Positions 1 through 9,349 of a stretch of DNA of 64,000 nucleotides are shown here, in pieces. A model generated the notes under the pieces. That model saw only the letters and a list, made by a program, of their open reading frames with translations, was not told where the DNA came from and did no database searches. The number at the start of each line of letters is the position of its first letter. The first letter of the stretch is position 1. Source of the stretch: an uncultured Prevotellaceae bacterium (GTDB lineage: Bacteria > Bacteroidota > Bacteroidia > Bacteroidales > Muribaculaceae). Made by a program: the position numbers and the translations under genes. The stretch is taken from positions 1-64,000 of the forward strand of contig ONRP01000001.1 of NCBI GenBank assembly GCA_900320245.1, read 5' to 3'.

Positions 1-631
1 CATTAAGACCAGCGACAGCCGAGGCGATCAGCGTGGTAGCATCACCCGACGAGAGGTCGTCGGCGCTGATGTCCACGTTGTCCTCCAGAATCACACCGTC
101 CACAACCCACAGCGGCTTGGAACTACCGTAGATAGAGGTAGCACCGCGCACGCGGATCTTGGGTGCAGTACCGAAGGTACCGGACACGTTCTGAACCTGC
201 ACACCCGAGACGCGGCCTTCCAGACCACGGCTGACGTCGGCAACACCCGAGAGTTTGGTTTTCTCGGCGTCGACACTTTGGGTAGCACCGGTAAAGAGTC
301 GTTTGTCCACCTTCTGGTAACCGGTTACAACAACTTCAGTAAGCATCTCACCTTTGGGCTTGAGGGTGACCGTCATGCCAGCCTTGGCAGCAACGATGGC
401 ATCTTCATAACCCACATAGGAGACTTTAATCTTTGTGCCAGCCGGCACATTCAACGTGAAATGACCGTCAAAATCGGTAGCCACGCCGTTCTTGGGATTG
501 CTCTGCTGAACAACGGACGCTCCGATGACCGGTTCATTGTTCTCGTCCAACACCGTACCGTTCACTTGGGCGGTAACGCCAAGCGAGGCAAGTGCCATCA
601 CAAAGAACAAGAGTAAATGTTTAAGACTCAT
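1..631 (-). CDS. SusC/RagA-type TonB-dependent outer-membrane receptor, N-terminal part
   Basis: The reading frame begins at an ATG at 631 and runs off the left edge, so only about 210 residues are visible. A signal peptide (MSLKHLLLFFVMALASLGVTAQ) is followed by a carboxypeptidase-regulatory-like domain (about residues 23-100, with DENNEPVIGASV and a DGHFTL motif), a TonB-box-like EVVVTGY, and the start of the plug domain (VSGVQVQNVSG, IRVRGATS, PLWVVDGV). This order is typical of SusC proteins, which import glycans or peptides across the outer membrane with a SusD lipoprotein partner. The partner would lie beyond the window. Substrate cannot be told. Confidence 0.93.
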   Translation of the reverse strand, partial: MSLKHLLLFFVMALASLGVTAQVNGTVLDENNEPVIGASVVQQSNPKNGVATDFDGHFTLNVPAGTKIKVSYVGYEDAIVAAKAGMTVTLKPKGEMLTEVVVTGYQKVDKRLFTGATQSVDAEKTKLSGVADVSRGLEGRVSGVQVQNVSGTFGTAPKIRVRGATSIYGSSKPLWVVDGVILEDNVDISADDLSSGDATTLIASAVAGLN

Positions 632-856
632 AAATTTTAGTTTAATTTAATTAATTAAGTTTGAATGTTTTATAAGTTTACTCGTTTTACCTGTCTTGAA
701 ATGCACCATGGCTTCAAAACTTCACAATTTCAACCCGTCCAATGCGGATTGCTCCTCATCGGACTTGGCCGAAAAAGTTTGTTTCATTCTAAACATGAAT
801 CGTTTAGTTACAGTTCCTTAGTTTCTTAACACCACATCTGTATAAAGACAGGTTTG

Positions 857-864
857 CAAAGTTA
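857..864 (-). promoter_or_regulatory. Putative -7 promoter element of the SusC gene
   Basis: On the minus strand the sequence reads TAACTTTG, matching the Bacteroidota TAnnTTTG motif. It would give the receptor gene a leader of about 220 bases. No good -33 TTTG was seen. Confidence 0.45.
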
Positions 865-1176
865 TATGTTTTTTTTTAATATAATGTAAAAGTGTCTAAA
901 ACTTTTTTGATTTTTTTGTCATAATGCAACATATTTTTAACTAACTGGCTAAAAATCAACAAATTAACTTTAAAATTTTAGTAATCGCCTATAAATCAGT
1001 ATTTTATTGATTTTTTGGCTTTTTAAAGTTTTTTTTACCAGTCCCTGTGCTGCCTCAGGTGCCACGATTACGGCTCACAGCGCCTCATCACCACCGGAAC
1101 GCGGCAGCAGAGCGAGGCGCAGGCTCCCGAGTGCAGTTTTTTGGCCGGCGAGATGCATTTATCGGGAGAAAGGCCT

Positions 1177-1184
1177 TAACTTTG
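1177..1184 (+). promoter_or_regulatory. -7 promoter element TAACTTTG of the RluA-family gene
   Basis: TAACTTTG matches TAnnTTTG and lies 36 bases before the chosen ATG at 1221. Its position excludes the far upstream start at 1047. Confidence 0.55.
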
Positions 1185-1220
1185 CACCGTCGCCACCTAA
1201 CGGGCCGACAAAGCAGAGAC

Positions 1221-1901
1221 ATGGAAGTAGTTTACGAAGACAACCACCTCATCATCGTCAACAAGAGCGCCGGCGAACTGGTTCAGGGAGACCGTACCGG
1301 CGACCCGACGCTCATCGACACGGTGAAGGCCTGGATCAAGGAGAAATATGACAAGCCGGGCAACGTGTTCCTGGGCGTGACCCACCGCATCGACCGTCCC
1401 ACCTGCGGCCTGGTGGTGATGGCCAAGACCAGCAAGGGACTGTCGAGGATGAACGAACTCTTCCGCAAGAGCGAAGTCCACAAGACCTACTGGGCCGTGG
1501 TCGGCAATGAACCGCCCAAGCACGAGGACACCCTGACCCACTACCTCAGGAGCGTGGAGCAGGGCAACAAGACGCGCGTGAGCATCGTGCCCCGCGAGGG
1601 CCATCAGAAGGCCGTGCTGCACTACCGTGTCATCGCTGCCAGCCAGCGTTACTGGCTGCTCGAGGTGGACCTGATCACGGGCCGCAAGCACCAGATCCGC
1701 GCCCAGTTGTCGGCCATCGGCTGTCCCATCAAGGGAGACCTCAAGTATGGCGCCCCCCGCAGCAACCCTGACGGCGGCATCTCCCTGCAGGCCCATCGCA
1801 TCCGCTTCACCCACCCCGTCAGCGGCATCGAGATCGACGTCACCGCTCCCCTGCCCGACGACTTCAAGCGGCTGGGCTTCGACGCCCCCTCCCCTGACTG
1901 A
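1221..1901 (+). CDS. RluA-family 23S rRNA/tRNA pseudouridine synthase
   Basis: A 226-residue cytoplasmic enzyme that would isomerise uridine to pseudouridine in RNA. The family signature around the catalytic aspartate is visible as [13 protein letters not shown] (canonical HRLDxxTSG), followed by the KTYWAVV strand and the [10 protein letters not shown] motif near the C-terminus. The N-terminal S4 RNA-binding domain found in RluC and RluD is absent, as in the short RluA-like forms. The start at 1221 is preferred because the domain begins at once ([16 protein letters not shown]) and the promoter element sits at 1177-1184; the frame is open back to 1047. Target uridine is unknown. Confidence 0.92.
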   Translation: MEVVYEDNHLIIVNKSAGELVQGDRTGDPTLIDTVKAWIKEKYDKPGNVFLGVTHRIDRPTCGLVVMAKTSKGLSRMNELFRKSEVHKTYWAVVGNEPPKHEDTLTHYLRSVEQGNKTRVSIVPREGHQKAVLHYRVIAASQRYWLLEVDLITGRKHQIRAQLSAIGCPIKGDLKYGAPRSNPDGGISLQAHRIRFTHPVSGIEIDVTAPLPDDFKRLGFDAPSPD

Positions 1902-1906
1902 AGACC

Positions 1907-1943
1907 GGGACAATAATGGGACAAAAGAACCGTCCCCGTGTCC
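1907..1943. repeat. Nested inverted repeat after the RluA-family gene
   Basis: GGACA at 1908-1912 can pair with TGTCC at 1939-1943, and inside it GGGAC at 1918-1922 with GTCCC at 1932-1936. There is no T-run after it, so it is a weak terminator candidate. The sequence overlaps the -33 part of the fumarase promoter. Confidence 0.4.
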
Positions 1944-1947
1944 TGGT

Positions 1948-1978
1948 TTGCGGTATTGGAGATTTTTCGCTACCTTTG
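1948..1978 (+). promoter_or_regulatory. Full Bacteroidota promoter of the fumarase gene
   Basis: TTG at 1948-1950, then 20 bases, then TACCTTTG at 1971-1978. Both elements and spacing fit the family consensus. The leader to the ATG at 2033 would be about 48 bases. Confidence 0.75.
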
Positions 1979-2032
1979 CAGCAATCAACCAGAATAATAT
2001 ACAGAGAACATATAATCACTAAAACTAACTTT

Positions 2033-3658
2033 ATGGCAAACAATCCCGAATTCCGTTATGCTCCCATGTTCCAATTGGGAGAAGACAAAACCGAATACTA
2101 CAAGTTGACCAGCGACTACGTGTCGGTGGGCGAGTTTGAAGGCAAACCCATCCTCAAGATCGAGCCCGAGGCGCTGACGATGCTGGCCCAGCAGGCCTTC
2201 CGCGACGTGAATTTCCTGCTGCGCCGCTCGCACAACGAGCAGGTGGCCAAGATCCTTCACGACCCCGATGCCAGCGACAACGACAAGTATGTGGCACTGA
2301 CCTTCCTGCGCAATGCCGAGGTCGCAGCCAAGGGCCAACTGCCTCTGTGCCAGGACACCGGCACCGCCATCATCCACGGCGAGAAAGGTCAGCAGGTGTG
2401 GACAGGATTCTGTGACGAGGAAGCCCTCGCCCGCGGTGTCTACAACACCTACACTCAGGAGAACCTGCGTTACTCGCAGAATGCCCCGTTGAGCATGTAT
2501 GAGGAGGTGAACACCCGCTGCAACCTGCCTGCCCAGATCGACCTGGAGTGTGCCGAGGGCATGGAGTACCACTTCCTGTGCGTCACCAAGGGTGGCGGCA
2601 GTGCCAACAAGACTTACCTGTACCAGATGACCAAGGCCGTGCTCAACCCCGGCACCCTGGTACCGTTCCTGGTAGACAAGATGCGCACCCTGGGCACGGC
2701 AGCCTGCCCGCCCTACCACATCGCCTTTGTCATTGGCGGCACCAGCGCCGAGAAGAACCTGCTGACCGTCAAGTTGGCATCGACCCACTACTATGACAAC
2801 CTGCCCACCACGGGCGACGAGACCGGCCGCGCCTTCCGCGACGTGGAACTGGAGAAACAGGTGCTCGAGGAGGCCTACAAAATCGGTTTGGGCGCCCAGT
2901 TCGGCGGCAAATACATGGCCCACGACGTGCGCATCGTGCGTCTGCCCCGCCACGGTGCATCATGCCCCATCGGCCTGGGCGTTAGTTGCAGTGCCGACCG
3001 CAACATCAAAGCCAAAATCAACAAGGACGGCGTGTGGATCGAGAAACTCGACGACAAGCCCACCGAACTCATTCCCGAGGAACTGCGCCAGGCTGGCGAG
3101 GGTGACGGCATCAAGATTGACCTGGACCGTCCCATGAGCGAGACGCTCGCTATCCTTGACAAGTATCCCGTGTCGACGCGCGTGTCGCTGAGCGGCACCA
3201 TCATCGTGGGCCGTGACATCGCCCACGCCAAGTGGAAAGAGCGTTACGACCGCGGCGACGGCATCCCCCAGTACATCAAGGACCATCCCGTGCTCTACGC
3301 CGGTCCCGCCAAGACTCCGGCGGGCATGCCGTGCGGCTCGATGGGCCCGACGACAGCCAACCGTATGGACCCCTATGTGGACCTGTTCCAGAGCCTGGGC
3401 GGCAGCATGGTGATGATTGCCAAGGGCAACCGCAGCCAGGAGGTGACCGACGCCTGCAAGAAGCACGGCGGTTTCTACCTGGGCAGCATCGGTGGCCCCG
3501 CTGCCATCCTGTCGCAGGAGAGCATCAAGAGCATCGAGTGTGTCGAATACCCCGAATTGGGTATGGAGGCTGTGTGGAAAATCCGCGTCGTGGACTTCCC
3601 CGCTTTCATTCTCGTGGACAACAAGGGCAACGATTTCTTCAAGAAAATCGGCCTGTAA
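2033..3658 (+). CDS. Class I (Fe-S) fumarate hydratase
   Basis: A 541-residue enzyme interconverting fumarate and malate, used by Bacteroidales in the reductive branch of central metabolism to make succinate. It is of the oxygen-sensitive 4Fe-4S class: the N-terminal alpha domain shows [12 protein letters not shown] and the conserved KGGGSANKT block, and later [12 protein letters not shown] and [12 protein letters not shown] carry further candidate cluster cysteines. The C-terminal beta domain shows [10 protein letters not shown], the [15 protein letters not shown] segment and GGPAAILSQ. Length fits the fused single-chain form. The ATG at 2033 is chosen because an in-frame upstream extension to 1916 would cross the promoter. 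Confidence 0.96.
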   Translation: MANNPEFRYAPMFQLGEDKTEYYKLTSDYVSVGEFEGKPILKIEPEALTMLAQQAFRDVNFLLRRSHNEQVAKILHDPDASDNDKYVALTFLRNAEVAAKGQLPLCQDTGTAIIHGEKGQQVWTGFCDEEALARGVYNTYTQENLRYSQNAPLSMYEEVNTRCNLPAQIDLECAEGMEYHFLCVTKGGGSANKTYLYQMTKAVLNPGTLVPFLVDKMRTLGTAACPPYHIAFVIGGTSAEKNLLTVKLASTHYYDNLPTTGDETGRAFRDVELEKQVLEEAYKIGLGAQFGGKYMAHDVRIVRLPRHGASCPIGLGVSCSADRNIKAKINKDGVWIEKLDDKPTELIPEELRQAGEGDGIKIDLDRPMSETLAILDKYPVSTRVSLSGTIIVGRDIAHAKWKERYDRGDGIPQYIKDHPVLYAGPAKTPAGMPCGSMGPTTANRMDPYVDLFQSLGGSMVMIAKGNRSQEVTDACKKHGGFYLGSIGGPAAILSQESIKSIECVEYPELGMEAVWKIRVVDFPAFILVDNKGNDFFKKIGL

Positions 3659-3676
3659 CAGTCCCATAACAACATC

Positions 3677-3715
3677 AGCCGCGCGGCCCGCCATCGGCAG
3701 TCCGCGCGGTTTTTC
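3677..3715 (+). terminator. Rho-independent terminator of the fumarase gene
   Basis: CCGCGCGG at 3679-3686 pairs with CCGCGCGG at 3702-3709, followed directly by TTTTT. Confidence 0.8.
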
Positions 3716-3791
3716 ATTGCCCAACGAGGCCAAAATCCTACCGTTTTTGGTAAAAATATGTTAAAAAACATCATTTTTGCCCCAAACATGC

Positions 3792-3821
3792 TTGTCATGT
3801 CAAGAAAAAGCAATACTTTTG
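3792..3821 (+). promoter_or_regulatory. Promoter of the initiator tRNA gene
   Basis: TTG at 3792-3794, 19 bases, then TACTTTTG at 3814-3821. The following bases up to 3831 form a short dyad (TTTGC-AGTC-GCAAA) that is repeated exactly at the HU promoter. Confidence 0.7.
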
Positions 3822-3832
3822 CAGTCGCAAAT

Positions 3833-3904
3833 TGCGGGATGGAGCAGTGGCAGCTCGTTGGGCTCATAACCCAAAGGTCGTCAGTTCGAGTCTGGCTCCC
3901 GCTA
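3833..3904 (+). tRNA. Initiator tRNA-fMet (CAT)
   Basis: A full cloverleaf folds: D stem GAGC/GCTC, anticodon stem TTGGG/CCCAA with loop CTCATAA, T stem GTCAG/CTGGC around TTCGAGT, acceptor stem GCGGGA/TCCCGC. Three initiator hallmarks are present: the first and last acceptor bases do not pair (T and T here), the D stem has A11-T24, and the anticodon stem ends in three G-C pairs. CCA is not encoded. This separates it from elongator tRNA-Met. Confidence 0.92.
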
Positions 3905-3976
3905 CTAAGATGGAGGTCAAGCGATGCTTGGCCTCTGTTTTTTTGTGCCCGGCGGCATCGATATTTCGCCCATCAC

Positions 3977-4007
3977 TTGGCGGTGTCAGGAAAAATGTGT
4001 ATTTTTG
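3977..4007 (+). promoter_or_regulatory. Promoter of the GT4 glycosyltransferase gene
   Basis: TTG at 3977-3979, 20 bases, then TATTTTTG at 4000-4007, ending 27 bases before the ATG. Confidence 0.65.
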
Positions 4008-4034
4008 CTTGATTAAACCACACGACAAAACGCT

Positions 4035-5210
4035 ATGAAACAGATTGCAGTACTATTTGAGGGTGATATCAACCGCCGCCTGGGGGTATTCAATGCTGTG
4101 ATCAGCCGCGTAAAGCACCTGCAGCAAGTGGCCGACTACAAAATCGACGTCTACATGCTCCAAGTGTACGACGGCTGGTTGATGCGCCACGTGCGCCACA
4201 GCAAGAAGGTGACGGCGCGCCCCAACGAGATAGTTGCCGACGGCATCAAGGTGCATGTCATTTGGTTCCGCCGCCGCTGGAGCGACGCCATCATGCACCG
4301 CCTGTTCCACAAGCCGCCTCGTGCCCTGTTGCGCCGCCTGCACAATTTGGGCTGGGATATGCGCGGGCATGACCTGGTGAGCGCCCATGACCGCATCGTC
4401 GGCCATGCCGCCGTGTTTGCCGGCGAGGAACTGCACATCCCCAGTTTCATCACCTGGCACGGTGCCAGCATCTATACCGACCCACCCCGCGACCCGATGA
4501 TTAAGGACATGACCATCAAGTTGTTGCATAGCGCCACCTGCAACTTCTTTGTAAGCCAGGGTCTGCTCGATAAAGCCCATGCCGAACTTACCACCGGCTT
4601 TCCTGCTGACGTGCTGCTCAACGGAGCGGGCGAGCAATTCAAGCGCTACAACGACAGCGAGCGCGTGCAACTGCGCCGCCATTACGGCATCGAGCCCGAC
4701 AAGCGCGTGGTCGCCTTCGTCGGTCGTTTCGAACCCGTCAAGAACGTGACGATGCTGCCCGACATATACCTGAAAATCAAGGAGAAATACGGTCAAGACC
4801 TGGACTTCTGGGCAATCGGTGACGGCGTGCAACTCGACAAGACACGCAACCTGATGAAAGAGAAGGGCATCGACTGCCACTTTACCGGCAAAGTGCCGCC
4901 CGAAGAGATCCCCGACCTGCTCAACTGTGTCGACCTGCTCGTGCTGCCCAGCAGCCTCGAGGGCCTGCCGCTAGTCGTCATCGAGGCCCTATCGTGCGGC
5001 GCCCACGTGGTCGCCACCAACGTCATCGGCACCGCCGAAGCCGTTGGCCGCGAGAACGCGATTGACCTGGGCGAAGGCTTCATTGAACGCTTCACCGACC
5101 GCGCCGTGCAACTGCTCAATGGCGGCATTGACCAGCAATTACCTCCCGAAGTCAGTTGGAAAGCGACCGCTGTCAAGGAAAATGCTATATATCAGCAATA
5201 TCTTAAATAG
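4035..5210 (+). CDS. GT4-family (group 1) glycosyltransferase
   Basis: A 391-residue GT-B fold enzyme transferring a sugar from a nucleotide-sugar donor, probably at the inner face of the membrane. The C-terminal half carries the group 1 signature: FVGRFEPVKN, the linker IGDGVQ, FTGKVPPEEIPDLL, and the donor-binding acidic stretch PSSLEGLPLVVIEALSCGAHVV with the E-x7-E pattern. The N-terminal acceptor domain (MKQIAVLFEGDINRRLGVFNAVISRV) is of the less conserved type. It stands alone between a tRNA gene and priA, so the polymer it serves cannot be inferred from context. Confidence 0.9.
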   Translation: MKQIAVLFEGDINRRLGVFNAVISRVKHLQQVADYKIDVYMLQVYDGWLMRHVRHSKKVTARPNEIVADGIKVHVIWFRRRWSDAIMHRLFHKPPRALLRRLHNLGWDMRGHDLVSAHDRIVGHAAVFAGEELHIPSFITWHGASIYTDPPRDPMIKDMTIKLLHSATCNFFVSQGLLDKAHAELTTGFPADVLLNGAGEQFKRYNDSERVQLRRHYGIEPDKRVVAFVGRFEPVKNVTMLPDIYLKIKEKYGQDLDFWAIGDGVQLDKTRNLMKEKGIDCHFTGKVPPEEIPDLLNCVDLLVLPSSLEGLPLVVIEALSCGAHVVATNVIGTAEAVGRENAIDLGEGFIERFTDRAVQLLNGGIDQQLPPEVSWKATAVKENAIYQQYLK

Positions 5211-5325
5211 GAATTAAACCAATTCTTTAAGTAAAATTTTTCTTTCCGAAATAAGACAAATTCAATAACTATCACAACTGATAATCAGCATTTAAAACAA
5301 CAATAACTAAAGTAAAAATTCATAT

Positions 5326-7788
5326 ATGCCCAAATTTGCCGAAACGCTGCTGCCGTTAGCCCTTCCGGGCACCTATACCTACCGCATTCCCGAGGGGACG
5401 CAGTTATCTATCGGTATGCGCGTTTTGGTACCATTCGGACGCAAAAAAATCTTTACAGCCATCGTAACAGCCCTCCATGACCGGGAGCCCAAGGGCTACG
5501 AAGTCAAGGAGATTTTGGGCACCCTTGACGACAAGCCCATCCTGCGCCATCCCCAGTTGGAGTTCTGGCAATGGATTGCCGACTACTACCTGTGCTCGAT
5601 GGGTGAGGTCTACAAGGCAGCGGTGCCGTCGGGACTGAAGGTAGAAAGCGAGACGACAATCAGCGTCAACCCAGACTATGAGGAGGACGAGTCCAGCCGG
5701 TTGAGCGACCACGAACGGGTAATTCTGGACTTCACGGCCCAACGTGGACGCGTTCAGATTGCCGAAATTGCCAAGGCAACAGGATTCAAGACCGTAGAAC
5801 GAAATGTCAGCCACTTGTTGGACATGGGTGCGCTGCACGTGAGTGAGCGCGTCGTGGACAACTATCGTCCTAAGACTGAGGCATGTGTGCGCCTCACCAT
5901 AGCCCGTGAAGAGGAGGAAAAACTGCATCATTTTTTTGACATGCTCAAGCGGGCACCTAAGCAGGAATCTCTCCTGCTGGCCTATCTGGACATGTCGCAT
6001 TGGTTACAAAGCGGTGCAGCCAAAGAGGTGAGCAAGGAGAACCTGCTCAAGCGGGCCGGTGTGAGCAGCGCTGTGCTGCACGATGCCGTGAAACGCGGCC
6101 TGTTTGAAATCTACAAGAAGGAAATCAACCGTTTTGCCGAGTTAGGCAGCATACTTGAAGAGCCGCCCACGCTGAGCGACGAGCAAAAACGCGCTTACGG
6201 CGAAATCCACCAGTCGATGCGCCAGCATGCCATCACACTGTTGCACGGCGTTACCAGCAGCGGCAAGACATCAGTCTATATGCACCTCATTGCCGATGCC
6301 CTGCGCCAAGGCAAGCAAGTGCTCTATCTCGTGCCCGAGATTGCGTTGACCACCCAGTTGACGCGCAGGCTGCGACGGGTGTTCGGCGACAAACTGCTCA
6401 TCTATCACTCCAAGTTCAGCGACAACGAGCGGGTTGACATCTGGAAACGCCTGTTGGACTCGAGCGATGCATGCGTGGTCATCGGAGTGCGCTCGTCGGT
6501 GTTTCTCCCCTACTCCAACCTGGGTCTGGTCATCGTCGACGAGGAGCACGACAGCAGTTACAAGCAGCAGGACCCTGCACCACGCTACAACGGACGCAAT
6601 GCCGCCCTCATACTGGCCCAGAAACACGGAGCCAAAACCGTGTTGGGCTCGGCGACGCCCGCCATCGAGGTTTATCACCGCGCCCTGGCAGGGCAGTACG
6701 GGCTGGTGAAACTGTTGACGCGATACGGTGACATCCAGATGCCCGAAGTCAAGGTCATCGACACTATCGATGCCCGCAAACGGCGCGAGATGCACGGCCT
6801 GTTCAGCAACGAATTGATTGCCGACTGCCGCCAAGCCCTCAAGCAGGACGAGCAGGTTATCCTGTTCCAGAACCGGCGCGGCTACTCGCCGATGGTACGG
6901 TGCAAGGAATGCGGCAGTGTGCCCAAGTGCGAAAACTGCGACGTGTCGCTCACCTACCACAAGCACAGCCGCAGCCTGGTGTGCCACTACTGCGGCTACA
7001 CCATCTCGCTGCCCGACCTGTGCCCGGCCTGCCAGTTGCCCGGCCTTGAAATCATCGGCTACGGCACCGAACGCATTGAGGACGACATCGATGCTCTGTT
7101 CCCCGGCGAAAAGATATCGCGCATGGACCTGGACACCACGCGCAGCAAAAACAGTTATGACCGCATCATCGATGACTTCTCCAACCACCGCACCAACATC
7201 CTCGTGGGCACCCAGATGGTGACCAAGGGGCTGGACTTTGATGCCGTGAGCATTGTGGGCATCCTGAATGCCGACACGATGATCAATTTCCCTGACTTCC
7301 GCAGCCATGAACGCGCCTTCGACATGCTGGAGCAGGTGTCAGGCCGCGCGGGCCGTGCCCACAAGCAGGGCCAGGTGATCATCCAGACGAGCCAGCCCGA
7401 CCATGACGTCATCAAGTTTGTGCAGGCACATGACTACGAGGGTTTCTATCAGCACGAACTGGCCGACCGCCAACAGTTCGGCTATCCCCCGTTCACCAAG
7501 GTCATCAATATCTACCTCAAGCATCGCGAAGACGCCACCGTGGGCGAACTGGCCGTGCGTTACAGCGGATTGCTGCGGCAGGTGTTCGGCACTCGGGTGC
7601 TTGGCCCGATGTCACCGCTGGTGGCAAGGGTACAGAACCTCTACATCCGCCAAATCACCCTCAAGATGGAAACCGCAGCATCGATGAGCAAGGTGAAGGC
7701 CATCCTGCGCTCCCTCTACGAACAGATGCTCGCCGCCGACGCGCGGATGAAGGCCGTCCGCCTCTACTACGACGTCGATCCCGTGTAA
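5326..7788 (+). CDS. priA: Primosomal protein N' (PriA), replication-restart helicase
   Basis: An 820-residue superfamily 2 DNA helicase that recognises stalled forks and reloads the replisome. The N-terminal DNA-binding domain (MPKFAETLLPLALPGTYTY) is followed by the Walker A motif GVTSSGKTS near residue 308, the DEEH box near residue 405 (VDEEHDSSYK), and between the helicase lobes a zinc-binding module near residues 525-565 (CKECG, CENC, CHYCGY, CPAC). QVSGRAGR is motif VI. Length and order match full PriA. The 115-base gap upstream is AT-rich and has no clear promoter. Confidence 0.98.
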   Translation: MPKFAETLLPLALPGTYTYRIPEGTQLSIGMRVLVPFGRKKIFTAIVTALHDREPKGYEVKEILGTLDDKPILRHPQLEFWQWIADYYLCSMGEVYKAAVPSGLKVESETTISVNPDYEEDESSRLSDHERVILDFTAQRGRVQIAEIAKATGFKTVERNVSHLLDMGALHVSERVVDNYRPKTEACVRLTIAREEEEKLHHFFDMLKRAPKQESLLLAYLDMSHWLQSGAAKEVSKENLLKRAGVSSAVLHDAVKRGLFEIYKKEINRFAELGSILEEPPTLSDEQKRAYGEIHQSMRQHAITLLHGVTSSGKTSVYMHLIADALRQGKQVLYLVPEIALTTQLTRRLRRVFGDKLLIYHSKFSDNERVDIWKRLLDSSDACVVIGVRSSVFLPYSNLGLVIVDEEHDSSYKQQDPAPRYNGRNAALILAQKHGAKTVLGSATPAIEVYHRALAGQYGLVKLLTRYGDIQMPEVKVIDTIDARKRREMHGLFSNELIADCRQALKQDEQVILFQNRRGYSPMVRCKECGSVPKCENCDVSLTYHKHSRSLVCHYCGYTISLPDLCPACQLPGLEIIGYGTERIEDDIDALFPGEKISRMDLDTTRSKNSYDRIIDDFSNHRTNILVGTQMVTKGLDFDAVSIVGILNADTMINFPDFRSHERAFDMLEQVSGRAGRAHKQGQVIIQTSQPDHDVIKFVQAHDYEGFYQHELADRQQFGYPPFTKVINIYLKHREDATVGELAVRYSGLLRQVFGTRVLGPMSPLVARVQNLYIRQITLKMETAASMSKVKAILRSLYEQMLAADARMKAVRLYYDVDPV

Positions 7789-7917
7789 CATTTTCTGCCC
7801 CTGTGCTCACCCGGCACACGACCACCGTACCGCCTGTTGCAGTATTATATAAGGAGATAAAGATTGGGTTTTATGGAAAAATTTCTTTATTGTGGTCTGT
7901 AATTGATTTTTTTGGAG

Positions 7918-7925
7918 TAATTTTG
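7918..7925 (+). promoter_or_regulatory. -7 promoter element TAATTTTG of folD
   Basis: Matches TAnnTTTG and lies 52 bases before the folD ATG, in an AT-rich gap of about 190 bases. Confidence 0.5.
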
Positions 7926-7977
7926 TGGCTTGATTTTAATAGAGCAATAAAAAACGACAAAAATAGAGACAAGAAGC

Positions 7978-8856
7978 ATGAAACTGATAGACGGAAAAAT
8001 GACTGCTGCTGCCATCAAGGAAGAGATTAAGGCAGAAGTGGAACAGATGATAGCCGCAGGCCTGAAGCGCCCGCATCTGGCGGCCGTGCTGGTAGGCCAC
8101 GACGGCGGCTCGGAATCCTACGTTAAGAACAAGGTGATTGCCTGTGAGAAGTGCGGCTTCAAGTCGTCACTTATCCGTTTTGACGAGGACGCCACCGAGG
8201 CACAGTTGCTGGACTGCATCAAGAGCCTGAACGAGGACGACGACGTCGACGGCTTTATCGTGCAACTTCCGTTGCCCAAGCACATCAATGAGCAGACGGT
8301 GATCAACACCATCGACTACCGCAAGGACGTTGACGGCATCCACCCGATGAATGCCGGCCGCATGGCCCTGGGTCTGCCCAGTTTCATCTCGGCCACCCCT
8401 CTGGGCATCATCACCCTGCTGCAACGCTACAACATCCCGACCTCGGGCAAGAAGTGCGTGGTGCTCGGCCGCAGCAACATCGTGGGCAAGCCCATGGCTC
8501 AACTGATGCTGCAGAAGCATCATGGTGATGCCACGGTGACCATCTGCCACAGCCACTCAGCCACCTTGAAGGAGGAGTGCCGCGCAGCCGACATCATCAT
8601 CGCCGCCATCGGCCGTCCCGACTTTGTCACCGCCGACATGGTCAAGGAGGGCGCAGTGGTCATCGACGTGGGCACGACCCGCGTTGCCGATCCCGAGAGC
8701 AAGACGGGATACCGCCTGAACGGTGATGTGAAGTTTGACGAGGTGGCTCCCAAGTGCGAGTACATCACCCCCGTTCCCGGCGGCGTAGGTCCCATGACCA
8801 TCTGCTCACTGATGAAGAACACCCTTGCCGCCGCCAAGAAAGAGATCTATCGGTGA
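7978..8856 (+). CDS. folD: Bifunctional methylenetetrahydrofolate dehydrogenase/cyclohydrolase
   Basis: A 292-residue cytosolic enzyme that oxidises 5,10-methylene-THF with NADP and hydrolyses the product to 10-formyl-THF, supplying one-carbon units. Conserved parts are SYVKNK (the catalytic Lys with its Tyr), [18 protein letters not shown], the nucleotide-binding GRSNIVGKP and the closing [11 protein letters not shown]. The stop codon TGA shares its last base with the first unit of the heptad repeat tract that follows. It works with GlyA, encoded at 22.3 kb, in one-carbon metabolism. Confidence 0.98.
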   Translation: MKLIDGKMTAAAIKEEIKAEVEQMIAAGLKRPHLAAVLVGHDGGSESYVKNKVIACEKCGFKSSLIRFDEDATEAQLLDCIKSLNEDDDVDGFIVQLPLPKHINEQTVINTIDYRKDVDGIHPMNAGRMALGLPSFISATPLGIITLLQRYNIPTSGKKCVVLGRSNIVGKPMAQLMLQKHHGDATVTICHSHSATLKEECRAADIIIAAIGRPDFVTADMVKEGAVVIDVGTTRVADPESKTGYRLNGDVKFDEVAPKCEYITPVPGGVGPMTICSLMKNTLAAAKKEIYR

Positions 8857-8932
8857 GATAAGAGATAAGAGATAAAAGATAAGAGATAAAAGATAAGAGA
8901 TAAGAGATAAGAGATAAAAGATAAGAGATAAA
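8856..8932 (+). repeat. Tract of eleven seven-base repeats (AGATAAG/AGATAAA)
   Basis: Eleven units in unbroken seven-base phase starting at the A of the folD stop codon. The first four bases (AGAT) never vary; the last three are AAG or AAA. A terminator hairpin follows directly. It faces an inverted tract of the same unit at 9347-9381. Confidence 0.95.
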
Positions 8933-8936
8933 AGAA

Positions 8937-8977
8937 ACGAGGTGCTTTGACAAATGTCAAGGCCCCTCGTCATTTTT
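8937..8977. terminator. Hairpin terminator between folD and the four-helix-bundle gene
   Basis: ACGAGG at 8937-8942 pairs with CCTCGT at 8965-8970, with an inner stem around CTTTGAC/GTCAAGG; ATTTTTG follows on the plus strand. It serves folD. Confidence 0.7.
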
Positions 8978-8989
8978 GTCGCAAAATGA

Positions 8990-9349
8990 TTATTTTGAAT
9001 TGTTTTGTTTGGTGGTTATCACAGTGCTTGACAAAAGTTTGATTAACTCTTCACAATCACCATCAATACTATCGTACTCGCTATTGTTAAGATAACCTGT
9101 TTTGTATAACAACTCCAGCCAATATCTGGTCTCTGCACATTCCTTTAAAGATATAGATGCTTTGGCAAGGAAATCTTTACGGCTTATGCCATAGAGCGCT
9201 TCCGATAGATTTGCTCCGATGGAGGTGCCACTGCGCAATAATTGCTTTGACATAACGTACTCGTGCTTCTCATTACACAAGTATTTGTATAGTTTGACTA
9301 TGCGTATAGCAAATTCCTTGCATTTATCTAAAGTCAAACTCTCTGCCAT
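8990..9349 (-). CDS. Four-helix-bundle protein of the S23 / 23S rRNA intervening-sequence (IVP) family
   Basis: A 119-residue, mostly helical protein. Family features are the N-terminal helix KCKEFAIRIVKLYKYL, the conserved turn QLLRSGTSIGANLSEA and the later KASISLKECAETRYWLELL helix. Relatives are encoded inside 23S rRNA insertions of Leptospira and Coxiella or stand alone, and Avd of diversity-generating retroelements has the same fold; the molecular role of standalone forms is not known. Here the gene lies between inverted heptad tracts, and its ATG is the last three bases of the final unit (AGAT-ATG). No 23S rRNA or reverse transcriptase is nearby in the window. Codon use is more AT-rich than the neighbours, which suggests recent arrival. 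Confidence 0.88.
   Translation of the reverse strand: MAESLTLDKCKEFAIRIVKLYKYLCNEKHEYVMSKQLLRSGTSIGANLSEALYGISRKDFLAKASISLKECAETRYWLELLYKTGYLNNSEYDSIDGDCEELIKLLSSTVITTKQNNSK

Larger units (their letters stand above)
632..1220. other. Divergent intergenic region between the SusC gene and the pseudouridine synthase gene
   Basis: About 590 bases. The left 400 bases are strongly AT-rich and hold the SusC leader and promoter. From about 1040 to 1180 the base composition turns GC-rich, and an open frame there continues into the synthase, but it precedes that gene's promoter and shows no protein-family similarity that I recognise. I see no gene here. Confidence 0.5.

Noticed and set aside
1047..1901. 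Longer start of the RluA-family protein
   Set aside because: The extra 58 residues lack homology and precede the promoter motif at 1177-1184.
3758..4038. Short open frames over the initiator tRNA
   Set aside because: The region folds as a complete initiator tRNA with its own promoter; the frames are accidental.
8765..8953. Reading frame with SYLLSFISYLL-type repeats
   Set aside because: It is only a translation of the heptad tract after folD and overlaps the folD 3' end in antisense.
8990..9349. Diversity-generating retroelement around the four-helix-bundle gene
   Set aside because: The protein has an Avd-like fold, but no reverse transcriptase, template repeat or variable target gene lies nearby.
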